This document shows, piece by piece, positions 8,529 to 16,740 of a DNA stretch of 37,722 bases. Each line of letters opens with the position of its first letter. Position 1 is the first letter of the stretch. The translations under genes were made by a program, and so were the position numbers. The notes under the pieces were generated by a model, which searched no databases, was not told the origin of the DNA, and was given only the letters and a program-made list of their open reading frames with translations. Source of the DNA: Clostridiaceae bacterium (GTDB taxonomy: Bacteria; Bacillota; Clostridia; DUPQ01); NCBI GenBank assembly GCA_012729955.1, contig JAAYBX010000086.1:1-37722 (forward strand). Direction: 5' to 3'.

Positions 8529-9290
8529 GTGAAGATCTACTCGACATGCGAAATAGCAAAAATATGCGGAATACATCCTAATACAGTAAGATTCTATGAG
8601 CAGCAATCCTTAATAACCACACCAATAAGAAAGAGCAACGGTTACAGGGTATTTACAGATCTGCATATTTTTCAGATAAAACTCATAAGGATTGCCTTGA
8701 GGACAGAAGTTTTACAGAACGGACTGAGAAATCAGGTGGTTAAAATAATCAAACTGTGCGCAAAGATGGAATTCAGTGAAGCTGCCATTCAGACGGATAT
8801 CTATATAGAAATGATTGAAAGCGAATTACGTCATGCCAAAAATGCAGTAATGGCTGCTGAGAATATACTCCGAAATGATATTCCTTCTGAAAAAATATTC
8901 TTAAAAAAGAATGAAGCAGCAACATATCTTAACATAACAGCTGACACTTTAAGAAACTGGGATAGAAACGGACTTATAGATGTTAAAAGAAAATCCAATG
9001 GATACAGGGTATATGATGAGAATGATTTGAGAATTCTGAGTATAATTAGGACCCTTCGTCTGGCAAACTATTCCTTATCATCAATATTACGTCTTCTTTC
9101 AGTAATGAAGAATAAAACATATAGAAGTTCGGAAATAGAATATGTGCTGAACACGCCTTTCGCAGATGAAGATATAATAACTGCCTGCGATAAACTGGTT
9201 ATTTCATTGGAAAACACATTATCCGATGCCTGTATCATAAGAAAAGCTCTTGTCAGTAAGAAAAATATTGTAAAAAAGATAAAATATTAA
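8529..9290 (+). CDS. MerR-family transcriptional regulator with two tandem DNA-binding domains
   Basis: A 253-residue predicted cytoplasmic regulator. The first winged HTH spans about residues 3-75 (YSTCEIAKICGIHPNTVRFYEQQ, with wing SNGYRVF). The second spans about 124-190 (FLKKNEAATYLNITADTLRNW, with wing SNGYRVY). Both have the MerR layout, and they are linked by a helical segment at about 76-120. A C-terminal helical tail may mediate dimerisation or sensing. No metal-binding Cys cluster typical of MerR/CueR is seen, so a small organic ligand is more likely (inference). The start is GTG with AAAGGA seven bases upstream; the ATG at 8507 is out of frame. It is followed 74 bases on by an MFS exporter, its likely target. 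Confidence 0.88.
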   Translation: MKIYSTCEIAKICGIHPNTVRFYEQQSLITTPIRKSNGYRVFTDLHIFQIKLIRIALRTEVLQNGLRNQVVKIIKLCAKMEFSEAAIQTDIYIEMIESELRHAKNAVMAAENILRNDIPSEKIFLKKNEAATYLNITADTLRNWDRNGLIDVKRKSNGYRVYDENDLRILSIIRTLRLANYSLSSILRLLSVMKNKTYRSSEIEYVLNTPFADEDIITACDKLVISLENTLSDACIIRKALVSKKNIVKKIKY

Positions 9291-9364
9291 TTTTTCTAAC
9301 ATTACAGTATAACACCAAGGTTAATATGTGTAGTAAAATGCCTTCAGTTTTGAAGGAGGCTCAA

Positions 9365-10567
9365 ATGCAGAATTGGAAAAGTAAAATATTATTATTCATG
9401 TCAAGCCAGGCAGTAACACTGTTCGGATCCTCACTCGTACAATTTGCTATAGTCTGGTATATAACGCTTAAAACATCATCAGGCATATGGGTATCAGCTC
9501 TTACAATATGCTCATTTGTTCCACAGTTTATAATCTCGTTTTTTGCCGGGGTGTGGGCAGACCGCTATTCAAAAAAACTGCTGATTATATTCTCTGATGC
9601 GATAATAGCTATTTCTACACTTGTTCTCGTGCTGTTATTGCCACACATATCAAACGATAACACAGTATTCATCGCCCTGCTTATAGCTTCTGTTATCCGT
9701 TCATTAGGTGCAGGAATACAGACACCTGCAGTAAGTTCAGTCATACCTTTGTTTGTACCAGAAGAGCATCTTATGAAGTTCAATGGAATAAATGCTACTG
9801 TACAGTCAGTCGTACAGTTTGCAGCGCCGGCAGCTGCAGGAGCGATACTTTCATTCAGCACATTGCCCTCTACTCTTTTGATTGATATAGCTACTGCTGC
9901 TGTAGGAATAGGGATATTATCAGCTCTTGCCATACCGAAACAGACAGTAATTAATACTGACAGTTCTGAATCTGTATTCCAGGAAATGATAAAAGGCATG
10001 AAATATGCATTTTCTAATTCATATCTTCGCAAGCTTCTCATATTTTTCGGAATTTTTATTTTTCTTTCTGTTCCTGCAGGATTTTTAGCTACTCTGTTTG
10101 TAAGCCGTGAGTATAACAGCAGTTATGCATACATGTCCATTGTTGAAATAGTGGGATTTGCAGGCATGGCGGCAGGCGGTTTGCTGATTGGCATATGGGG
10201 AGGATTCAAAAAACAGATATTTACATTGATAACTGGCATTATAGCCTTCGGTATACTTGGTATCGGTATGGGTATCATTGATAATTTTATCGTTTATCTG
10301 ATCCTAATGGTAATATACGGAGTAGCCCTTACTATGGTACAGACATCCATTATGACCATAATACAGCAGAAATCTGATGCATCAATGATAGGAAGAGTAT
10401 TTGGATTCCAGAATGCCATGTTCAGCGGATGTCTTCCAATAGGTATGGCTGTATTCGGACCTTTGGCTGACATAATGCCTTTAAGATTATTAATGATAAT
10501 AACAGGCATCTTTATGTTGCTCATGGCTGGCCTTATACGTATTGATAAAGTGATGTTAATCGACTAG
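9365..10567 (+). CDS. MFS transporter, probable drug efflux (Mef-like)
   Basis: A 400-residue, strongly hydrophobic protein with about 12 membrane segments. The N terminus (WKSKILLFMSSQAVTLFGSS) and the loop-2/3 motif ADRYSKKLL match the MFS_3 group that includes macrolide exporters of the Mef type and EntS-like exporters. Substrate is not deducible. An in-frame ATG at 9326 exists, but AAGGAGG at 9353-9359 sits five bases before the ATG at 9365, so the latter is the start. It is probably cotranscribed with, or controlled by, the MerR-like gene upstream. Its end is only two bases from the end of the convergent gene, with no terminator visible between them. Confidence 0.88.
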   Translation: MQNWKSKILLFMSSQAVTLFGSSLVQFAIVWYITLKTSSGIWVSALTICSFVPQFIISFFAGVWADRYSKKLLIIFSDAIIAISTLVLVLLLPHISNDNTVFIALLIASVIRSLGAGIQTPAVSSVIPLFVPEEHLMKFNGINATVQSVVQFAAPAAAGAILSFSTLPSTLLIDIATAAVGIGILSALAIPKQTVINTDSSESVFQEMIKGMKYAFSNSYLRKLLIFFGIFIFLSVPAGFLATLFVSREYNSSYAYMSIVEIVGFAGMAAGGLLIGIWGGFKKQIFTLITGIIAFGILGIGMGIIDNFIVYLILMVIYGVALTMVQTSIMTIIQQKSDASMIGRVFGFQNAMFSGCLPIGMAVFGPLADIMPLRLLMIITGIFMLLMAGLIRIDKVMLID

Positions 10568-10569
10568 CT

Positions 10570-11406
10570 TCAGGTATATACTTCCCCATTTATCATGATA
10601 CTCTTTACAGTTACATCAATTCTGACCATGTTCAGAGCTGTTGTAAAATCCAGCACATCAAATATCTTCTGCTGGACCTGTCTTAGAGTCTCAATTATGT
10701 CATAATCAACATTAACTGTTATATTAACTTCCAATGCAATCCCTTCAGGTTTATTTATGACGCGAAAACGAGTCATGCCTTCAAAGCCGTTTATTGCAGT
10801 ACATCCGTAGCTGGCAATCTGGAAAAGCGTGTTATTAGATATTGTATACCCTCCAAGATATGAGAATGTCGGCCTTACTATGGTCTTGGTACCGTCAGGT
10901 TCGTACTTTGATTTATCTCTTCTTCTGAATATATATAATGGATCAAGAAGATATCCTGCGAAATCTTTCTTAATTTCAAAAGTAGGCACAGGTATTACAT
11001 GCTTTCCTTTCTCCTGCCGGCTCTTGGTCGCAATGGCAATTTCCTCTTCATCTGATATGTCCGTAATCCTTATAATCTTCTGAACAGGTGGCATTTCCAG
11101 TTTCTGGGCAATTTCGTTCACCATCTTGTCAGATGTCCCAAGTATCAGTATAGAGTCGGCTTTGCTGGCTTTTATTGCCTTTGCTACTTCCTTGCGATGA
11201 TCATTATCATCAAAGATTGCTCGTTTTATGGAAGCTATTTTCGTAGCTTCCTTTTTTGCGCTTTTCCCTGCTATGACTCTGTTCTCGCTTATTAATAAGC
11301 CGTCATCAATTATATGGGTTATTCCCATGTCCGAAGCCAAAAGCGTGGATTTATGGCTTTTGCCGGTTCCGCTAGGACCGACTAAGGCATATACCTTAAT
11401 GTGCAA
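10570..11406 (-). CDS. P-loop protein with Asp23/Gls24-like C-terminal region
   Basis: A 278-residue protein. Residues 8-17 form a Walker A motif (LVGPSGTGKS), and the preceding and following strands suggest a P-loop NTPase fold to about residue 130. The C-terminal part (about 195-275), with IALEVNITVNVDYDIIETL followed by an amphipathic helix and VRIDVTVKSI, resembles the Asp23/Gls24 fold found in Gram-positive envelope-stress proteins. That second assignment is by pattern and is tentative. Proteins of this type occur as conserved hypotheticals in Clostridia; no role is known to me. Ribosome binding site GGAGG lies six bases before the ATG, and an extended -10 lies upstream, so it may be transcribed alone. 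Confidence 0.7.
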   Translation of the reverse strand: MHIKVYALVGPSGTGKSHKSTLLASDMGITHIIDDGLLISENRVIAGKSAKKEATKIASIKRAIFDDNDHRKEVAKAIKASKADSILILGTSDKMVNEIAQKLEMPPVQKIIRITDISDEEEIAIATKSRQEKGKHVIPVPTFEIKKDFAGYLLDPLYIFRRRDKSKYEPDGTKTIVRPTFSYLGGYTISNNTLFQIASYGCTAINGFEGMTRFRVINKPEGIALEVNITVNVDYDIIETLRQVQQKIFDVLDFTTALNMVRIDVTVKSIMINGEVYT

Positions 11407-11429
11407 CCTCCATACATTGTTATATCCAG

Positions 11430-11438
11430 ATTATATCA
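11430..11438 (-). promoter_or_regulatory. Extended -10 promoter element for the P-loop/Asp23-like gene
   Basis: The minus strand reads TGATATAAT, a perfect extended -10 (TGnTATAAT), about 25 bases before the start codon. No good -35 is seen 17 bases further up, which extended -10 promoters can tolerate. Confidence 0.45.
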
Positions 11439-11471
11439 TATCTGTCTGGCTCATAATATGTGTCAGCTTCG

Positions 11472-12101
11472 CTATTTAATGCATTTGAGAATATGATATC
11501 CGGAGCTTCTGTTAATTGTTTCAACACTACAGAAAAGCTCAGATAATTTCTTTTTAGTGCTATCCAGTCCCTGTTTCTTCTGAATAACACAGTAAAAAGT
11601 GCCGCCCTCATTTAGTATCTCGAATGCTTTATCATAAAAAGCAAATACTACTGTTTTACCTGCTCTTATAGGGGGATTGGTGACGCATATATCAACTTTT
11701 TCCGATATGCTTTCTTTAGTTATATCCATTTTCTTTATATATGTCCTTTTAGACATGTTCTTATCGATATTTATTTTCGCTAAGGCAGCTGCTCTTTCAT
11801 TAACTTCATAAAGATATGAATTATTTATCTTCAAAAGCCTGTTAAGGATTATCCCTATAACCCCTATTCCACAGCCTAAATCTGCAAGCGAAGGCTTATC
11901 TTCATTGGATAACCCGCTTTCTGGTTTATCTGAATCCAAAAGGACTGAATCAATAAGAAGCTTGGAACCATAGTCAATACCCTGTTTGGAAAACACTCCG
12001 CTGTCAGAGTAGAACCTGAAATCCACTTCGTTAATTTTAACCTTGTATTCAAACATATTATCTTTGGTTAACGGTTTGTCCGTAAAATAGTGATCTGTCA
12101 T
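11472..12101 (-). CDS. Class I SAM-dependent methyltransferase, RsmC/YbxB-like
   Basis: About 209 residues. Motif I (SLADLGCGIGVIGI) binds S-adenosylmethionine. The catalytic VTNPPIRAGK is the N-P-P-[FIY] motif of enzymes that methylate an exocyclic amino group of a nucleobase, as in the 16S rRNA G1207 methyltransferase RsmC. The single-domain length agrees with the Bacillus YbxB type rather than two-domain E. coli RsmC. I chose ATG at 12101 because AGGAAAGG lies five bases upstream; an in-frame TTG at 12122 would overlap a terminator. The target base is inferred from family membership. The gene starts 20 bases after a terminator-like hairpin. Confidence 0.85.
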   Translation of the reverse strand: MTDHYFTDKPLTKDNMFEYKVKINEVDFRFYSDSGVFSKQGIDYGSKLLIDSVLLDSDKPESGLSNEDKPSLADLGCGIGVIGIILNRLLKINNSYLYEVNERAAALAKINIDKNMSKRTYIKKMDITKESISEKVDICVTNPPIRAGKTVVFAFYDKAFEILNEGGTFYCVIQKKQGLDSTKKKLSELFCSVETINRSSGYHILKCIK

Positions 12102-12120
12102 GATAACCTTTCCTGCCCCC

Positions 12121-12147
12121 AAAATGAAAAAGGGCGGTCTAGCCGCC
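12121..12147 (-). terminator. Rho-independent terminator after the ferredoxin gene
   Basis: On the minus strand GGCGG (12147-12143), a five-base loop, CCGCC (12137-12133), then C and TTTTT. It falls between the ferredoxin stop and the methyltransferase ribosome binding site, so the methyltransferase depends on readthrough or on a promoter I cannot see. Confidence 0.6.
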
Positions 12148-12170
12148 GGTTCTCAGTGTTTAGAAATCTG

Positions 12171-12399
<229 letters not shown>

Positions 12400-12474
12400 G
12401 GTCACAAAAGTAATTAGGATATATGTATTTAGAATATGCCTATATCTATCCGCTTATGGCTGAAATGCCGAGCA

Positions 12475-13698
12475 TCAAATTATCTGGAACACATAGAACT
12501 TCAAATAGTCAGTTTCAGGAACATTCCATAAAATTGGATGGTCCGGTGATTGCTGACGTTCCTCAATCTGTTTGAGTTGTACATTTGCATCATATGCAGC
12601 TTTTTTAAGCATTCCGACAAAAAGGTCATTACGCATAAAATGTGAACAGGAACATGTTGCCAGATATCCTCCCCTTGGAAGCAGCTTCATCGCCCGAAAA
12701 TTAATCTCATAGTACCCTTTCGATGCATTATACACAGTCTTGCTGCTTTTGGTAAAAGCCGGTGGGTCAAGTATTATAAAGTCATATGGGGACTGCCTGT
12801 TTTGCGATAAATCCAAAAGAAAGTCAAATACATCACATGTCTTAAAATCCATCTTTTCGGTAAATCCGTTTATTTGCGCATTCTTCTTTGCCATGTCGAT
12901 GGCATACTGTGAAATGTCCACAGCTGTTACATGCTTTGCTCCACCTTTAACAGCATTTAAGGCAAAAGATCCTGTATGCGTAAAACAGTCGAGTACATTC
13001 TTCTCCAAAGAAAGTTTTGCTACTAGCTGTCTGTTATATTTCTGGTCAAGAAAATATCCGGTTTTCTGTCCGTTTTCAAAATCCACCTCATATGTTATCC
13101 CGTTTTCTGTTATGTTTGTTATGGTCGAATGCGGGTGAGTTAATAAATCAGATTTATACCATCCCTTGTACTCGGATAATCCTTCCAGCTTCCTGATCGA
13201 TATGTTATTTCTTTCATAAATTCCTTCAATATCGACATTAACTTCATCAAGTACTTTTAGCAGTAACCTGAATATCATGTCCTTTCGCTTATCGATACCA
13301 TACGAAAGCACTTCAGCAACAAGTATTTTCCCAAAACGGTCTATTGTCAGCCCAGGAAGCCCGTCAGCTTCACCGAAGATAAGGCGGCAGTTGTCAAAAT
13401 CTTCCCTCATTACTGTCTGTCTGAACAGAACTGCATAACGGATTCTTCTCTCAAAAAACTGTTCATCAAATATATCATTTGTGTTTGATGACAGAATACG
13501 CACATGTATTTTACTTTTCTCACTGTACAGCCCAGTTCCAAGATAAGTTCCCTTTTCTGACTGCACATCAACCAAAGACCCGTTTTCAGGTGTTTCTGAA
13601 ACTGAAGTTATCTCTGCAGCATATACCCAGGGATGACCGTTTTTAAGTGAATATTCAGCTTTTTTTGTCACTTTAAATATTGGAAATGCCCTGTTCAT
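12475..13698 (-). CDS. 23S rRNA (cytosine) methyltransferase, RlmI-like
   Basis: A 407-residue protein with an N-terminal PUA domain (about 5-80, KNGHPWVYAAEI) and a central-to-C-terminal SAM methyltransferase domain. Motifs seen are VLDCFTHTGSFALNA (SAM-binding motif I), FIILDPPAF (catalytic DPPxF) and LATCSCSHFM with the paired Cys. RlmI makes m5C1962 in 23S rRNA of E. coli; Gram-positive members of COG1092 look alike, but their exact target is not always proven. Length matches the family. The ribosome binding site is AGGGGG about nine bases before the ATG. No terminator is evident before the ferredoxin promoter downstream. Confidence 0.88.
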   Translation of the reverse strand: MNRAFPIFKVTKKAEYSLKNGHPWVYAAEITSVSETPENGSLVDVQSEKGTYLGTGLYSEKSKIHVRILSSNTNDIFDEQFFERRIRYAVLFRQTVMREDFDNCRLIFGEADGLPGLTIDRFGKILVAEVLSYGIDKRKDMIFRLLLKVLDEVNVDIEGIYERNNISIRKLEGLSEYKGWYKSDLLTHPHSTITNITENGITYEVDFENGQKTGYFLDQKYNRQLVAKLSLEKNVLDCFTHTGSFALNAVKGGAKHVTAVDISQYAIDMAKKNAQINGFTEKMDFKTCDVFDFLLDLSQNRQSPYDFIILDPPAFTKSSKTVYNASKGYYEINFRAMKLLPRGGYLATCSCSHFMRNDLFVGMLKKAAYDANVQLKQIEERQQSPDHPILWNVPETDYLKFYVFQII

Positions 13699-13743
13699 AA
13701 TTAATACCCCCTCATGCTCTTACAGTATCATAATGCAAAATGA

Positions 13744-13772
13744 AGTATATCATATGCAACTTGCATTATCAG
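13744..13772 (-). promoter_or_regulatory. Weak candidate promoter for the rlmI-like gene
   Basis: Minus strand: CTGATA (13767-13772, 4 of 6), 17-base spacer, TATACT (13744-13749, 5 of 6), about 45 bases before the start codon. The rest of the 233-base gap 13699-13931 holds a terminator and two doubtful short open frames. Confidence 0.35.
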
Positions 13773-13833
13773 ATAAAATCATGAAGATAGTCACAAATTA
13801 TGCTTTAAAAGTTGCTTATGAGTTATATCTATC

Positions 13834-13853
13834 AAAAAAGCTCCAGGAGGAGC
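13834..13853 (-). terminator. Rho-independent terminator closing the ten-gene operon
   Basis: Minus strand GCTCC (13853-13849), loop TCCT, GGAGC (13844-13840), then TTTTTT. It is about 80 bases after the ricT stop codon. Confidence 0.6.
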
Positions 13854-13931
13854 AAATGACATCAGAATCGCAGAAAGTCCTGCTTTTCCCATTAGAGTGT
13901 ATATTAACACTATGATTTCAGAAAAACAATA

Positions 13932-14822
13932 TTAATTATCTTCAAGCTTTGTAAGCTCGTTTATATCCAGAGAATCATTCTCCACATCAGGTAATACCTT
14001 GTATCTACTGGATTTTTTCAGCACTGTAACATCCTGAGCATTGTATTGCCTTATGTCTATCTCTTCGCCCTTATCCAGTTTGACTCTTAGCATCCCTTTA
14101 AGCATGCTGACATCAATGACTTCTCCCTTTCCATCAGCTGTCTGAACTATAGCTCCGATACCAGGTGTCTTTTTTATAAGGTCTGTATAAACTTCATGTT
14201 CATATTTCAAGCAGCACATAAGCCTTCCACATACCCCGGATATCTTAAGCGGATTTAAGGACATTGCCTGGTCTTTTGCCATTTTTATGGATACAGTCTG
14301 GAATTCGTTTAAGAAAGTCTTGCAGCAGAAAGCTCTTCCGCATATCCCTATTCCGCCAAGAAGCTTAGCTTCGTCACGTACGCCTATCTGCCTTAATTCA
14401 ATTCTTGTACGAAAGGTTGATGCCAGATCCTTGACAAGTTCCCGAAAGTCTACCCTGCCGTCAGCAGTAAAGTAGAAAAGTATTTTACTCATGTCAAAAG
14501 CTGCTTCTACTCCAACAAGTTTCATGGCTATCTTGTGTTCCAATATCTTTTTTTCACAGATTCCGAAAGCTTCACATTCTTTATTTTTTGATTCCTCTGC
14601 TTTTGCCAGATCCTCAGATGTAGCCTTTCTGACAATCTCTTTAAGAGGTGCAACAATAGCAGATTCTTCTACTTCTGTAATCGGAGAAGCCACAGTTCCC
14701 ATTTCAGTACCCCTGACTGTCTCAACTATCACTTTATCATTTATATCAAGCTTCCAGTTTCCCGGAGCGAAGCTGTATATTTTGTTCGATTGTCTGAACT
14801 TTACTCCAACAACTGTTGTCAT
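13932..14822 (-). CDS. ricT: PSP1-domain protein RicT (YaaT)
   Basis: A 296-residue protein. The PSP1 region covers about 1-240 and includes two Cys-rich motifs, CGRAFCCKTF and VCGRLMCCLKYEHE, part of the conserved Cys set. In Bacillus subtilis RicT joins RicA (YmcA) and RicF (YlbF) in an iron-sulfur complex that acts with RNase Y in mRNA maturation and influences competence, sporulation and biofilm. No ricA or ricF is in this window. The ATG overlaps the end of holB by four bases, as in many Firmicutes where ricT follows holB, and GGAGG lies ten bases upstream. It is the last gene before the terminator. Confidence 0.92.
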   Translation of the reverse strand: MTTVVGVKFRQSNKIYSFAPGNWKLDINDKVIVETVRGTEMGTVASPITEVEESAIVAPLKEIVRKATSEDLAKAEESKNKECEAFGICEKKILEHKIAMKLVGVEAAFDMSKILFYFTADGRVDFRELVKDLASTFRTRIELRQIGVRDEAKLLGGIGICGRAFCCKTFLNEFQTVSIKMAKDQAMSLNPLKISGVCGRLMCCLKYEHEVYTDLIKKTPGIGAIVQTADGKGEVIDVSMLKGMLRVKLDKGEEIDIRQYNAQDVTVLKKSSRYKVLPDVENDSLDINELTKLEDN

Positions 14823-15772
14823 ATGTTTAATTCCTCCATCAGTTCCATATTCATTGTACCTACAGCTATACTTGCAGATACATTATCTTTTATATATTCA
14901 GCAGCCTTCATAACTGAATTATATGCATTAAGCAGGCTTTTACTGCTGTTTTTTGCTGCTGTTCTTTTTATAATATCCGAAATGTCGGTATTTATCAAGT
15001 TAACTGTTTGACCTGTTTCTTTATATATGACTGTATCACGGAATATGCTTTGCAGCACTTCCAAAAAAACTGTTATGTCTGTTTTAATATCCTTTTCAGT
15101 TAAATCTGTCTTTATCTCGCTAAGATATCCGATTGCAGCTATCCTTGTCTGTTTGAATGTTTCATCTGATATTAGTGTGTCCGCTCTTCCAATACATCCT
15201 TCAGAAAAACATGCTGCAGAATATATATACTGCATATCCGAATCGGGATGCTTCTCTTCAAGATATTCCAGTACTTCCTGTTTTGAATTTACTCCGGTAT
15301 AAATTATGATGCTTCGCGAGCGTATTGTATCTATCATCTGTTCCGAGTTAGTCACTGTAAGTATGAAATATGCATAAGAAGGAGGTTCTTCCAGAGTTTT
15401 TAAAAATGCGTTCTGTGCCTGGTCCGTCATTGTATCGGCATCGTGGATAATATATATTTTACGTCTGTTATGAATAGGCATTAGCTGCGTATCTGCAGTA
15501 AGATTCCTGATATCCTCGACAGTAATTGCTTTATCGCTCTGCAGTATATATTTCTCTTTGTATCCGGTGCACCCTTCACATATACCGCATGGATTAAGTT
15601 TGTCAGGATTACTGCAAAAAAGAAGTTCAGAGAAAGCATCTGCTATGAGCTTCTTGCCTGAACCCGAAGGGCCTTCGAATATATACCCGTGACTTATTCT
15701 GCCTTTTGCAATCAGTTTTGATAATTGTTCTTTTAAAGGCTTCCTTCCTTTGATGTCGTTAAAGTCTGTCAT
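14819..15772 (-). CDS. holB: DNA polymerase III delta prime subunit
   Basis: A 317-residue clamp-loader subunit. The N-terminal AAA+ region has GPSGSGKK with Lys in place of the usual Ser/Thr, and the SRC-type motif reads RSRS, in keeping with delta prime acting as a non-hydrolysing stator. The zinc module is intact: C-x8-C-x2-C-x2-C around CSNPDKLNPCGICEGC. FLKTLEEPP is the standard helix before sensor 1. It loads the beta clamp together with DnaX and HolA. It sits between darA and ricT, a conserved Firmicute order. The ATG has AAGGA five bases upstream and is one base past the darA stop. Confidence 0.93.
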   Translation of the reverse strand: MTDFNDIKGRKPLKEQLSKLIAKGRISHGYIFEGPSGSGKKLIADAFSELLFCSNPDKLNPCGICEGCTGYKEKYILQSDKAITVEDIRNLTADTQLMPIHNRRKIYIIHDADTMTDQAQNAFLKTLEEPPSYAYFILTVTNSEQMIDTIRSRSIIIYTGVNSKQEVLEYLEEKHPDSDMQYIYSAACFSEGCIGRADTLISDETFKQTRIAAIGYLSEIKTDLTEKDIKTDITVFLEVLQSIFRDTVIYKETGQTVNLINTDISDIIKRTAAKNSSKSLLNAYNSVMKAAEYIKDNVSASIAVGTMNMELMEELNI

Positions 15773-15773
15773 T

Positions 15774-16103
15774 TTATTCCTTGATGTATTTTATTACATC
15801 AGTTACAAAAATTGTTGCCCCGCCCATGGTTATTTCTATCGGATATCCTGTCAGAACTGCTCCTTGTGATGATCCGATCATTGAGGAATTAACTATCTTC
15901 TTCCTGCTCTTGGATTTTGTTTTAATAATTTCAATTGCGTGATCCATTTTTTCATCATCAACACCAATAAGCAAGGTGGTATTTCCGGATTTCAAGAATC
16001 CGCCTGTAGAACAAAGCTTTGTAACTCCATAACCTTCCTGACTGAGCCCTCTCATTACGTCGAGTTCATCTTCATCATTTACTATTGCGAATATAAGCTT
16101 CAT
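15774..16103 (-). CDS. darA: Cyclic di-AMP receptor, PII-like (DarA/PstA)
   Basis: A 109-residue PII-like signalling protein. MKLIFAIVNDEDELDVMRGL followed by YGVTKLCSTGGFLKSGNTT is the diagnostic N-terminal pattern: these positions form the trimer core and part of the c-di-AMP site. The B-loop is short and the T-loop region lies at about 65-90 (KSKSRKKIVNSS). Relatives bind c-di-AMP, which controls K+ and osmolyte balance; the downstream partner of DarA is not settled. AAGGAGG lies five bases before the ATG. The gene abuts tmk with no gap. Confidence 0.93.
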   Translation of the reverse strand: MKLIFAIVNDEDELDVMRGLSQEGYGVTKLCSTGGFLKSGNTTLLIGVDDEKMDHAIEIIKTKSKSRKKIVNSSMIGSSQGAVLTGYPIEITMGGATIFVTDVIKYIKE

Positions 16104-16733
16104 CTAATCCTCCTTCAAAATATTATCTACATATGATGTTATTTCTTTTGTTATTTCCTTTGCTTCTTTAGTCCCGTCAATCCTTACTATCCTGTCTGGA
16201 AACTTTTCTAAAAGTTTCTTATATCCTTCATATACTTTGTAGTGAAAGGACATATCCTCATTTTCCAGCCGGTCAGTTTCCGATGCGTTCTGTCGTCTCT
16301 TTAGAGACTGTTCAGGTGTTATATCAATAAAAAATGTAATCTTAGGAATTATATTCTTTACTGCTGCAAGGTTTATGGACAGTACTGCATCAAAGTCCAG
16401 ATCCCTGCCAAAAGCCTGATATGCAAGAGATGAATCGAAAAATCTGTCAAGTATCACTATCCTGCCCTCTTTAAGCAGAGGCTCGACCTTTTCTTCCATC
16501 ATCTGCGCTCTTGAAGACGCATATAACAGCATTTCTGTCAGAGAGGCCATTTCGGTATTATACTTATTAAGCACTATTGAACGGATTTCCTCTCCGATTT
16601 TAGTTCCCCCAGGTTCACGAAGCATTTCAGACTGGTAACCTTTCTTAGCAAGGTATTCACTCAAGGCTTTTATCTGAGTCGTCTTTCCGGAGCCATCGGT
16701 TCCTTCGAAAGAAATAATTATTCCTTTTGCCAT
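16104..16733 (-). CDS. tmk: Thymidylate kinase
   Basis: A 209-residue enzyme that phosphorylates dTMP to dTDP. The P-loop is at residues 10-19 (EGTDGSGKTT), the substrate motif DRFFDSSLAYQ is present, and REPGGTKIGE matches the family. I chose ATG at 16733 because MAKGIIISFEG aligns with the usual N terminus; the frame is open a further 21 codons upstream, inside coaX. GGAAAGG is 12 bases upstream, rather far. It lies seven bases after coaX and abuts darA. Linking dTTP supply to the clamp-loader gene is typical of Firmicutes. Confidence 0.95.
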   Translation of the reverse strand: MAKGIIISFEGTDGSGKTTQIKALSEYLAKKGYQSEMLREPGGTKIGEEIRSIVLNKYNTEMASLTEMLLYASSRAQMMEEKVEPLLKEGRIVILDRFFDSSLAYQAFGRDLDFDAVLSINLAAVKNIIPKITFFIDITPEQSLKRRQNASETDRLENEDMSFHYKVYEGYKKLLEKFPDRIVRIDGTKEAKEITKEITSYVDNILKED

Positions 16734-16740
16734 AAATATA

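Noticed and set aside
9565-10041. Minus-strand open frame of 158 codons
   Set aside because: Antisense to the MFS exporter, with composition expected from reversed hydrophobic codons and no ribosome binding site.
13733-13915. 60-codon plus-strand open frame in the gap before ricT's 3' end
   Set aside because: No ribosome binding site, overlaps the operon terminator and the candidate rlmI promoter, and resembles nothing known. Kept as an open question in the findings only.
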